A DNA stretch of 64,000 nt from assembly GCF_020882245.1 (NCBI RefSeq), contig NC_083600.1, positions 9,486,001 to 9,550,000 of the forward strand, given 5' to 3'. The DNA is from Rhopalosiphum padi. Taxonomy: Eukaryota; Arthropoda; Insecta; Hemiptera; Aphididae. The translations under genes and the position numbers were made by a program. A model generated the notes under the pieces. The model did not search any database. It saw only the letters and a list, made by a program, of their open reading frames with translations, and was not told the origin of the DNA. Below are positions 1-11,400 of this stretch, in pieces (positions within the stretch are counted from its first letter, which is position 1; each line of letters begins with the position of its first letter).

Positions 1-2139
1 AAATTGTTCATTTCTGTAGGGAGTGCGACCGCACTATCATACATAATATGTATTACATATGCACGAGCCGCCACTGATCATACATATAAATAAAATGTTT
101 GAATTATTTATTATCAAATTTCTATTAACTAAGTTATGTGTATAGTTTACATATTAATTAGTAGTTATTAAATTTCAATAGATTATGTTTTTATTAGAGA
201 GGGGTAAATTAGACCTATTTGCCCTTTATAGTTTATAGGAGTGCTACCTATTAGTTTAGAATAATTCATTTAATATTACTATAATAAAATAATAAGATTA
301 AATAATAAATTTTAACATTTTAATTACATTTTGAGTTTTGTTTGGGCTTTAAAGATTGATATTAGTATGTAAAAAGCTATTGCAATATGATATTCAAATA
401 CTGTTTTTTAAATATATAATTAATTGGTGCTCTATTCTTTTATCAAATAACTCATTACTTATCCCTAGATATTTATAATATTCATGATATTTTTTTTCCA
501 TTATTTCCAGTTAAATTTTTTTTCTTTTTGAATGAAAACATACAAATAATTTTTCTAAGTATTTTGATGTATTCAAATTAAAATATGAATTATTACTTAT
601 TAGTACTTAAAATGTAGGTGATATTTTTAAGAATATTAACCTTTGATGGCATGGAGTGTAATTATTTACTCCAGTCAATTTAAAATATGCTATAAATTAT
701 TTTGTAAATTTTATATACTCTAATGAGTTATGTTATATTTTAGTTATTATCCTATAATCACCAAAGTTTCAAATAATAAAATGGTTCTTTAATTTATTAT
801 ATAAATAAAATGTTATTATTTGAACAGAAAAAAAATAACTCCACGTGCGTCAAAAAGGTTAATAGATTTTGAAATGATGAGTTGTTCAATAAAAGAATCA
901 CCTAGTATAAAATAAAAATAGTTATAAACTCTGTTCTGTAATCATAAAAGCTATAGCTGACATTTTAAAAGGATTGTTGCTTAAATGTTAAATGCTGGCA
1001 TAATATCAAATAATAGGATTGATATATGACCCATTGGTATTTATTATTTACTATTTAGTACATTAGAGGTAATTCTTAAAACCTTTAAAATAACTTAATT
1101 ATTAAAAACAACGGTTTGAATAAGTCAATTAGAATTTATTTCATTTTAATTAATTAGGTATAGTAATTATAAAATAATATGTAATACTAATGATGTATTC
1201 TATCATTTCTGTCTATAGTAGAATACAAAAATTAGTAGATTGCATATGGGGATCTTCATATTGGAGCTTACTAGTTGCATTTATTTTTAACATGGATAGT
1301 ATTAGTATATCTTGAATTTTAATTTTTTTAGTTCTAGAATTATATATATATCAGATATTACCTAATGCATATATTATACATTTATACCTCATTGAAAAAT
1401 ATGTACTTTCTAATCAAAAAGGCCTAAAACATTAAATACTTTTAAATTTGAGGATTTGGATGAAGTACCATCAATGGTTGGCCTCTTCACTCAAGCCCCC
1501 TGTCTGAATTGATGTAAATAGCCGTAATTTAACTTAACTTATTACGATTTGTAACTTTGTTACTTTATATTATGGTATTTTGTCTTTTCTATGTTAACTT
1601 TAATCACTTGTGCTTATTGTAAATAATTATTTTACAGATTGTACAATTTTCTAGCTTAAAAATAAAAATAAAAAAAAAAATTTGAGGATTAATCTTTGAT
1701 ACTTTCTATCTTTTTTACTTGTTCTTATCTTATTTTGCATGAGTTTCGATTATAAGGTTAATATACAAAAATTTGTAATAATCAATCATGATATATTATG
1801 TGATTTTTGATCACGAGTACTTTTTATATTAGTTTTGACCAATTAAATCTTAATTTTGTTATTGGTAATTTCTTTTTTCTTATTTTTTATTGACCAATAT
1901 AGTTTTGAGAGGCTAAATGATTCTAGTTCAGAATTATTATTATTATTATTAATGAAAACATTACTATAGTCAATATAAATAATAATAGGTCACTATTCTA
2001 CTTTTATTTAATTTCTGGATTTTGAGTTATTTTCTATTTTTTTAATTTGTTATTTATTTTACTTTTTGAACATTTAATAATTAAAATAATAATTATTTAT
2101 ATATATTTAAAGGGCTTAAAAATAAATTTTTATTTTTAG
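1..2139 (+). other. Intron of the PIP4K2 gene (no exon seen)
   Basis: AT-rich DNA with no convincing exon on either strand. It ends in a pyrimidine-rich tract and AG acceptor directly before the PIP4K2 exon at 2140. Because that exon begins with one base that completes a split codon, at least one further coding exon lies to the left of the window. A short stretch near 1450-1520 is somewhat GC-richer but has no open frame of note. Confidence 0.6.
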
Positions 2140-2919
2140 AAAATTTGATCTCAAAGGTTCTACAGTAGATAGAGAAGCTTCAGATAAGGAGAAGGAAAAA
2201 GACTTACCAACATACAAAGACAATGATTTTGTCAAAGAACGTACAAAAATATATATTGGAGATGAAGCAAAAGATAAGTTATTAGAAACATTAGGAGCAG
2301 ATGTTGACGTAAGTGTCAGAAATTAATGTTTTAAATTTTCACTTTTGTAAAACATATGAATTTTTCATTCTAGTTTTTGACGGGTTTACATTTGATGGAC
2401 TATAGCCTGTTATTAGGCATACATGATTGTACTCGTGCAGAGCGTGAAAGGGAAGAGGCAATTGCTAGTGGTACCGGAGATATTAATGCAGAAGAAGAAG
2501 ATGAAGATGCTGAAGACAGCGAGGGTGCTGGGAATACAGTGACTTGGGCAAATACTCCTCCAGATTCTCCACATAGTTTATTAGCCCGCGATACAAGTCT
2601 CTGCCAGTATGATGCAGCAGCTATCATACCTGATCTCGATATTTATGCCATACCTAGCAGTGAAGGTAATTTTATAAGTGATAAATTTGTTGTTATTGTA
2701 AATATAATCTTTATTTAATTTAATAAAATAGGTGCACCAGTTCGAGAAATTTATTTTATCGCATTGATTGATGTACTTACACATTATGGCGTTAAAAAGC
2801 AGGCAGCCAAAGCAGCTAAAACATTGAAGCATGGATCAAACGTGGATGGCATATCAACATGCGATCCAGAACAATATGGCAAACGTTTTATTGAGTTTTT
2901 ATCAAAAGCCATTGAATAA
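2140..2919 (+). CDS. PIP4K2: Phosphatidylinositol-5-phosphate 4-kinase type 2, C-terminal exons (5' partial)
   Basis: Converts PI(5)P to PI(4,5)P2 in the cytosol, nucleus and endomembranes. Seen: three coding exons, 2140-2308, 2374-2665 and 2732-2919, joined by GT-AG introns in consistent phase, giving about 215 residues up to the stop at 2917-2919. Exon 1 encodes KFDLKGSTVDREASDKEK followed by DLPTYKDNDF, which is the DLKGS motif plus activation/specificity loop of the type II enzymes. Exon 2 starts with the conserved MDYSLLLGIHD, then an acidic insert rich in Glu/Asp, then TPPDSP, which animal PIP4Ks share. Exon 3 carries IALIDVLTHYGVKKQAAKAAKTLKHG and ends at FLSKAIE, with the family's usual C-terminal length. 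The loop sequence argues for PIP4K rather than PIP5K. The N-terminal half (ATP-binding part) is off the window. An AATAAA hexamer overlaps the stop at 2915-2920. It converges with the CISD3-type gene. Identity is sure; the paralogue number is not assignable. Confidence 0.95.
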
Positions 2920-3348
2920 ATTATTATTTAAAATTTCTTCCATTTTGAAAACAAACAATATATAGTGTGCTAAGTATTATTATTTAACGCTAGTTTTGTA
3001 TACAGCAACGCTTGCTTTAAACACTATATATTACTACTGGTTTGAAATGAACGTACTTTATTTTTTACATATTTTTAGAGTTTAATTAATTGCTATACCT
3101 AATTTTGTTTTTATATTATTATAACTTATTGTGTGGCCAAAAGTTAAATCACTATTATTTTATAGTTACCTTAAGAGTTAAGATAAAAATACATTAAAAA
3201 AAAAAGAAACAAATAGTCTTAGAATAGCACAATTTTTTTTTAAAAATAATTCATTGAAAAACTATTTTTTCCACTTGAAAATAATATGTGCCCAAACAAA
3301 AGAAACTATATCTCGTAAAATATACAAAAAATACTAAGCAATCAGTAA
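2920..3348. other. Convergent 3' intergenic interval between PIP4K2 and CISD3
   Basis: Lies between two stop codons that face each other. A minus-strand AATAAA (plus-strand TTTATT, 3057-3062) is a plausible polyadenylation signal for the CISD3-type gene; the PIP4K2 gene has one at 2915-2920. The two 3' UTRs could therefore nearly abut. No other ORF or structure was seen. Confidence 0.45.
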
Positions 3349-4811
3349 TTAATATTTCTTAATTGCATCTTGTATGTGTTGTTGTCTATGTGTGCCATCA
3401 CAAAATGGTCGATGAGATGTTTGTTTACAATTGCATAACCAATATTCTTTGGTTTCTGCTACTTGAACTCGAACTGGTTTCATTGTTATTCGAAATTTTT
3501 GATTTTTATGAGTACCATCGCAAAATGGCTGAAATTAAATAAATACAAATATGAAATATTATTATTTTTTCTTAATAATAATAATATTATAACTACAGTA
3601 TGTTATTTTAATTTAAGTCAATAATACATTAAGTTTGTATATAAGTCCGTGCATACCTGTTGTCGACTCATACCACAAGAACACCAATTATACTTTTTGT
3701 CTTTCTCTAGTGTAATTTTAAATGGCCTTTTATCATAAATTACACCCAATTGCTTTTGTTGTGCTGCTGTATAGACATCTTCTAATAAGTTTTTTGGTAG
3801 TATTTCATCTATTTTCTTAGAATAAACCCTCTGGAATAATATTTATAAATTAATAAATAAAACTATCAATAACTATTGAGATTTATATCTGTTTTTTTTT
3901 TCATTCATGAAAGATTATGTTTGGAACAAGATAAATAGATTTTATAATACTATATGGATGTATTTTTCTACATAAACAATTATTTTGCATTAGTAAAAGT
4001 AATTTAAACGTTTTTGTAGTAACAATGCATTGGTTAATGTTACAAATATTACACTTTTAATTTGTTTAAAATAATGTTGAGTAGTTTTGAAAACTCAAAA
4101 TACACGAAGATGTCTAGTTTAACATTTTTAAAGAAGTGTAATGGTCAAAATTATTAATTGAGGTACTTATAATTTGATTGGAAGAATTTAGTACAATATA
4201 TTGCAATACATGGCAGTATGCATACAATTAAATTTTTTTTATTATTATTTTTGAAATTAAAAGCAGCTTGAGTCACTGATAAACAAATTTAACTGGTGAA
4301 ATGTGTAAGAAAGTTCAAATATAATAAATTATCAATTATAAATATAACTAATTTATATTAAAAACAATTAATAACATAGCACTGGTAGCTTGGATCAAGG
4401 TGACTAAGACAGTAAGACTTAAATTGTGTAGAAACATCTAATTTTCAAAAATAAATAATGATACCTATATCAAACACTAGGCAATTTTTTAAAAATGTAT
4501 TATAATTCAATAATAGCTATGTTTAAATAAATACTTTTTGATGTAATGAAATTTATCATTATTTTTTTGTGGTTTTAAAATTGTACAGTAATTAATAGTT
4601 CATATGGTTTTTAAAGTTCAAAACTGTAATACTTCTTACTAAAATAAAAAGCAGTTTGCAAAAATGTGATTTAATTCAGTGAGAATAGACAAAAGTTAAT
4701 AATTACTAATTACTATTGTTTAAATCATCATAGTTTTGTTGTAATTGCAATACTCACATAACTCATTAATGGTTTTATTTTGCAGGTCAACTTGCTAATA
4801 TTCAGTAACAT
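3349..4811 (-). CDS. CISD3: CDGSH iron-sulfur domain protein 3-like, mitochondrial
   Basis: Predicted mitochondrial matrix [2Fe-2S] protein of the MiNT/CISD3 type. Seen: three coding exons read on the minus strand, 4811-4758 (18 codons), 3830-3657 (58 codons) and 3528-3349 (59 codons plus stop), all with GT-AG borders and phase 0, giving 135 residues. CISD3 proteins are usually about 120-140 residues. Two complete CDGSH signatures C-x-C-x2-(S/T)-x3-P-x-C-D-G-T-H are present: ligands Cys68, Cys70, Cys79, His83 and Cys108, Cys110, Cys119, His123. Two motifs in one chain distinguish CISD3 from CISD1/2, which have one motif and a membrane anchor; no transmembrane segment is visible here. The N-terminus (MLLNISKLTCKIKPLMSYR) is basic and without acidic residues, as expected of a mitochondrial presequence. 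The start is the first ATG of a short exon with a good donor. It is transcribed divergently from UBE4B. Confidence 0.92.
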
Positions 4812-5453
4812 ATTTAATTTAGTATATAGGATGCAAGCACGTTTTTTGGACAAAAATACAAAATACTTAAAGAAATTTAAGAAATAAGAATTAACATTTA
4901 ATATTAAATAATAGTTATACGATTATATGAAAAATGAAATATTCTGCTGTAAATAACACGATTAATACGAGTGAGTTATGATAAGCGATAAGCCGACAAA
5001 TGATAACAATGACTGACAGAACTGAACGTAGCGACGGCTGACGAAACGCCTCATTTATTGATGATTGTGTTCATATATCGCAGATTGAGTCAGTGACCTC
5101 ATTGCACTGCACACCGAGCCCTCGACCCCTTCTTCATAGTTTCCACTTTCCCAGCCACACAGCGATTGTAAAAACATCTGTTTTAGTGAGAGACTCATCG
5201 CGATGATTAGTATTTTTCTTTGATGTTTTTATACATTTCGTTTATTTTTTAAAACTTATACTACACAACTTTGCAGTTAGCAGTGTTTGCTCACAAAACA
5301 ACGATTTACGTCTCTCCCGGTCGCTTTGTACTGTACACACGTTCGACCTTACACGTTGTTCCCAATCATTATTAACCATTGTTGGTGCTTTGTTATTCAT
5401 CATCAACATAAAGACATAATATTAAACTATAGGAAGTCAATAAATATATAGTT
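4812..5453. promoter_or_regulatory. Divergent promoter region shared by CISD3 and UBE4B
   Basis: The two start codons lie about 640 bp apart on opposite strands. The middle of this interval (about 4970-5400) is clearly GC-richer than the flanks, as is common for insect housekeeping promoters, and includes the 5' UTRs of both genes. A TCAGT initiator-like pentamer occurs at 5090-5094. I cannot fix transcription start sites from sequence alone. Confidence 0.55.
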
Positions 5454-8400
5454 ATGAGTGGCTTAACTCCCGAAGAGGTAAGAAATATTTGATATGGTTT
5501 AAAATTATTTGTGTTAAAACCAACAGTAATGGGTACTCAGGGTACTTATGCATTATGTACAGTGCACATAAATGATTTGTGAAGTGGCGTATATTCGAAT
5601 TTAATGTTGGACATTTTATAGTAGCAAATTTGCACAATCTAGAAATTATTTTCAAAACAATTTTTGATTACTATAGTACTATATTGTGATCCTGGTTTGA
5701 TATTTGTCCATCAGAAGTTTAATTTTTGGTCTTAATCATGGTCTTTTTTGTGTGTGTAATTTGATTTACTAAAATAAAACATTGAATGCTAATGATTAAA
5801 TATACTTATAGGTATAAATTATTATATGTAAACATATTACCAAAAAAGATCCTAATGAAGAGTAATTTTTGACAGTTTATTAATGGACTAGGAATATTAT
5901 AATAAATTAATAAATATGTAATGTTTATGTTTTTTTGGATATTTTAGACCTTAAAAGTGCATTATTGTAACAAGAACATATAACAGAACTTAAAATAAAT
6001 TATATTCAAATGGATTGTTGAAAAATTGTCTTAATTTGAACACTGGTTGTTCTAGAAATATTTATTATAAATAACCGTTAATAATAAATTTTGTATACCT
6101 GAAAAATAAATCATAATTTATGTTAAGCATATTAGAAAATATTTACCAAATAAATATAAATATAATTGTATAAGGCAATTTAAAAGCTTTGCCTTGTCAT
6201 AATTAATTTATAAGTAATTGATCACTTTTTATTTACCTAGAACAAATTATACATATTTAAGTAAAAGTTCTTATTTATGCATAATGTATCTTATATAACT
6301 TTTAATCAGTTGGATTGTTGGTAATTTGTATTATAGACTAGTTAGGTTTTGTTGTGAATCAACTAATGTATTATTGATTTGTAATATTACGTATTTATTT
6401 TTTATTATTGTACGTAGTTTTATAAACATGTTTTTGTCTGCAATTTTTTTTTTAACAATGTAAGGCTGAAAAAATTGAATATATTGGTTGATTAGTTGTG
6501 GTGGAGTGGAAGTTGTTTTTTTGTTATACGAATCTATGTTCAAGACCAATATTATTTTTTGTTACAGATAAGGAGACGTCGCTTAGCACGTTTAGCTGCT
6601 GTAAATACGACAAGAGTTCCAACACCAACAGTGTCTGATGTTATTCCACAGCAAATTCCACAATGTAACACAAATTATTTGAACACTATCAAATACAAAT
6701 TAATTTAAAATATAATATTTTCTTTTGCTTATTGCAGTGCCCACAAGAATAACATTTGCAACACAGCCAATTAAAACTGAGTCAAAAAATTTACCCATGG
6801 AAGTTGAAAACAGCAGTACTGATGTGGAGATCAAAAACAATATTGTTTCTCCAATTAAAGCCCCTGGACCATCTACAATTATTACCCCAGAAGAAGATTC
6901 AGGATTTGAAAATATGGAAGTTGATGAACTTAAGGAATCTAATTTTCAAGAAAGCATCACAAGAAAAAGACCATTGGAATTACCAGTGGTAATTTTTTAA
7001 AATAAAATATACTTTTTATGACCTGTTATGATTATATATATATTTTTTAGAATTTTCCCAAAGAAGACATAACCTTTGTTGTTATTTTAAAAATGTTGGA
7101 TGTATCTTGGAGTGATGAAAGTAAAGGTTTATTTTTGCCAGAATTAGCTGCTTATATGGAAAATGAAAAAAAGCAGGATTACGAATCTCTTGAGATACCA
7201 GTATGTATGATTTACCTAACTATTAATTGATAGCAAATTATAACAATATATATAATGAAAAGATCTAAGAACATAGTTTAGTGAAATTTGCATATTGAAT
7301 TGTGTGTATATATATATATATATATATATTATATACAATATATTTATTATTATTAGACACTGTACTAGGATATTAAAATAGATATCTATGTAATATTGAC
7401 ATTTTTATTAGATCAGGCATTAGTCATTCTCCAATAGAAAATAAAAAAATGATCAATTCCAAATTGATGCATTAAAAATATGTATTGTTCTATAGGTTAA
7501 GTATTTACTAATAATTCAATAAAATAATAATGTAATTGGAAGCAATTAAATAACCTGTACATTTATATAACCATCAAAACATTTTGATTTTTACCCGATA
7601 CTTTAGCTGGTGGTTTATTAATATTATAGTTTAAAGAAGCAGTTCTCAACTTTTTTAAATGTACGACCCTCTATAATGTCTCCTAGATTTTTGGTAACTC
7701 TTTCCACATTATGATTTATAATGTTATGATTATTATTATGGATTGGCAACCCTAAAAAATTGTTGGCGAATCTTAGGTTGAGAATTGCTGATTTAAAGTG
7801 TATTCTATCCTAAATAAGAGTAACCTTAGTGATAATTGAGGTAACCAGTTTGGTGAGAAATATGCTCTTTCACTAAATAGTTGTTGTCAAATATTTTCTT
7901 TTGTTTTTATATGTGACAATCGACCACACCGTATACTAAGATGAGTAAAATCAATTTACTGTATTAATCTTGTAAAAATGCAATCTAGACTAATGTTTGA
8001 ATAATAAAGTAATTCTCATGACTTTGTGTTTAACGTTTGCATTTCTGTTGCTATGCATAGTAACCTGCCGCTTGAGGTTACTCTTATTTGAGACAGAGAA
8101 ATATTTTTTTTTAAATGTTGTGTAAGTTGTATCATAGAAAACATAACTATAACCTAACTGTTGTACTAATGTATGAAGAGTTCTGATTTAATTAATTGCA
8201 ACCAATAAATAAATCAAAGGATTTTGAAGTATTTTACTAAATTTCAGTATTAATTGAAGAATGGATGCATTCTATTATTGCTAAATTATTCCTTTGACTT
8301 AAACTTCAGGTAATTGGCTATTTTATTAACTTCAATGATTGATTTTATTATAACTGAATAGTTCTCTTAAATTGTGAATATTGCCACTATTCTAAATACC

Positions 8401-11400
8401 TATCTGGTTGTTGAATATAATTTTAATCCTTTTAATTTTGATATAATAGTATTTTGGATACTTTAAAAAATTTCATTACTTCTATTTATATAATTGTAAA
8501 TCATATTATGATACTAAAAAAATCAAATGTATATATATTATACAGAGAAACAAATAGTGTGCACTTATATTTTTTTTAATATGATAGGACAAAATTAGAG
8601 TGACATAAGGTAAATTTCTTATAACAGTAATGCACATTGACATACAACTTTAAAAATGTATTATTAAAAAAAAATACTACATTTAAATCTTGTGATTTCC
8701 ATATTGAGGGTAACTATCCTATAATATGTTAAAAGTTTTAAAAATTAAATTAAAGATTTAATGCTATTTAAGCTATTTATGATTAAAAATTAAATAATTA
8801 TGAATATGTTTTTTATTAACTTATTAAATATTAGTACTTAATTTAAATTACCTGGTATTATTTGATTTTTATTAATATATTTTAGAATATTATAAGCATG
8901 GCTATTCAAGAAGTTCTTATCTTATTAAAAAAAAATTCCAAGATTTCTCAGATAAATGATAAACTTGAATACTTTGCCGTAGACTTTTTTGAAGCTTCAT
9001 ACACAGCTGGAGGATTAAAATATTTGTTTGATTGTTATGATCGTGTTGAAGAAGAAAAACGTCAATATCCTAAAGTAAAAATTATTTTTTCACTCATTAA
9101 TTGTATTAATTTACTAACCACTTTTATCTTTTATAGAGGAGTAGTACTCCTAAAGTTTTATCAGCATTGACCAATTTACGTTCACAGTGTGTGAATCATT
9201 GTATCAAGTTACTTACTCACGAATGGGTTATGGATGATAGAGATTGGGTTCGATTTTTTGCATCTATGCATTCGCCCCTTACACAATATTTGTTGAGGGG
9301 AAAAGTGCCTAGAGGTTTTATGAATGAAATATTGAATCGTGCAGCTATGAATCAAGATTTAATGGAAAAAGTAAGTAAACAGTATTTAAGTTAATTTTAT
9401 TTACACAAAATTCATACTTCTTTTTTTTAGATTTTTGTTCCAATACTAGAACACCTATACCGTTTGATGCAAAATGCTAGTTTTGTTGGCTCTACACATC
9501 GTAAACCTATTGAAGTGCTTAATGAACTTACTTCATTACCTTTGTTTGCATCCAAAAATACTTTACCTATATGTACTTTAATAGTTAAATTAGTAAGTCA
9601 GTGTTAAACTTTTCTGAATAAGTATAATTTTTATAAAATGTATGTTAATATTTTTAGAAACAGTTTATGCCAATACAATATACTTTAAGTGGTGGTCGTG
9701 AACTATCTCATACATCATATTTAGGACCATTTCTTTCCGTTTCATTATTTGCTGAAGATGACCCTAAAGTAATTGACAAATTATTAAATTTTACTTCATT
9801 ATCAGACAAAACTGGGTTAATTGGAACTCTTAGACAAGAATTACAAACAACTCGTGTAAGTAATTAAATTAGTGAAATGTTGGCATTATAATAATACATT
9901 AGTTATTTATTTTATTTTATTTATTATCTAAATGAATTAGTTGAAGAGGGTTGTTCTAAAAAAAAATGCACTTCTTCTAGAATATGTTTCTACATAATTT
10001 TCAGTTGTATTTAAATATTTGTTATATCTATACTTTCTGTGTTATGACTAATTTTTTTATGCTAGTATAGTAGAATTGTTGTTTAAATATAAATTAACGT
10101 TTGTAATAAAAATTTAATTTTGAATCAATGAAAAACTTGTATACATATTACTAAAAAAAATTAAAATACTTTTATTGATTTAAACAGTACTGATAATATA
10201 TATCTTTAATACCTAGTTATGAAAAAAAAACTATGAAAATTATTAATTTTTGCAGAAATGAACAGTTTGAAATTACTTATCATTATTATCCAAATTGCTT
10301 GTTCATATGTTTTAATACTCGAGGTAATACATGATAATGATACACGCCATATTGATAGCACATGACATGTTTATACATTATGTAGTTCAACATAGATATT
10401 ATATTAATATATAGGAATTGATGCTGGATTGCATTAGTAGCCTATGATTAGTCCATAAATTCTATTATACAATTAAAGAAATCAATTTTTTATGCAATCC
10501 GGCATGAATAATTTAAGCATGGTTATATCGAGGACACTTGTTCTTAACTTAATTTGTAATTCGGCATTTATAAATCCTTTTTCTATAGTTGATCTTACAT
10601 ATATTTAAGTAACTTTGGTTATACTTTAATATATATATGGCTTTTACATATAAAAATAATTAATAATTTTAGTTTTAGTAGAAACTTAAATACATATATC
10701 ACAATTAAATAATATACTTGGGATTATTATTTTTTTAGAACGAATTGAACAAAATTATTTATAATTTGGTGGTAAATTCATGTTCACGAGATATAACAAT
10801 GGATTATATTTCTAAAGTGTTGGTATATAATGAGAAACGTTGCAAAATGCGTGTAGATGAACGAACAATTGCTGGTGATGGTTTCATGTTGAATTTATTA
10901 TCTGCTTTACAAGAGTTATCAGTGAAGGTAATTGATGAAATATTTACTAAATTATATCAGTCTTTTTATTTAAGATTATAATTTTTAGATCAAATTGGAT
11001 AAAGTAGATCCAATGTACATGTTTAATTCCAAACATTCTTTAATTGATTTATCATCAGATACAAGACTGAAATTTACATCCCAAGAAGCTGCTGAATGGA
11101 TCTCAACATGTATGTTTACAATTTATAGATTTAAATCATTGAATGTAATTATAATTTATTTTATTTGTTATTTATAGTACAACCTCTTAAAGATGTAAAG
11201 TTTTCCACTCGATGTTGGTTTTTAACATTATATTGTCACCATGTAGCTTTAATACCAGCTTTCACTAAACATACTAGAAGGTATAGAACTGTAAGAGATC
11301 TTCAAAAATTGGTAAGTATAAAAAATTATTATTTTTACTATTGGTTATTGAATAACTTTATGCTTTGTTTAAATAAATGTAGATTGACGAAATAGCAAAT

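Larger units (their letters stand above)
7201..8885 (+). other. UBE4B intron 4, enlarged by transposon-like inserts
   Basis: A 1.7-kb intron holding a (TA)n tract at about 7302-7329 and two inverted-repeat elements at 7638-7791 and 7805-8096 (listed separately). The remainder is plain AT-rich sequence. Confidence 0.7.
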
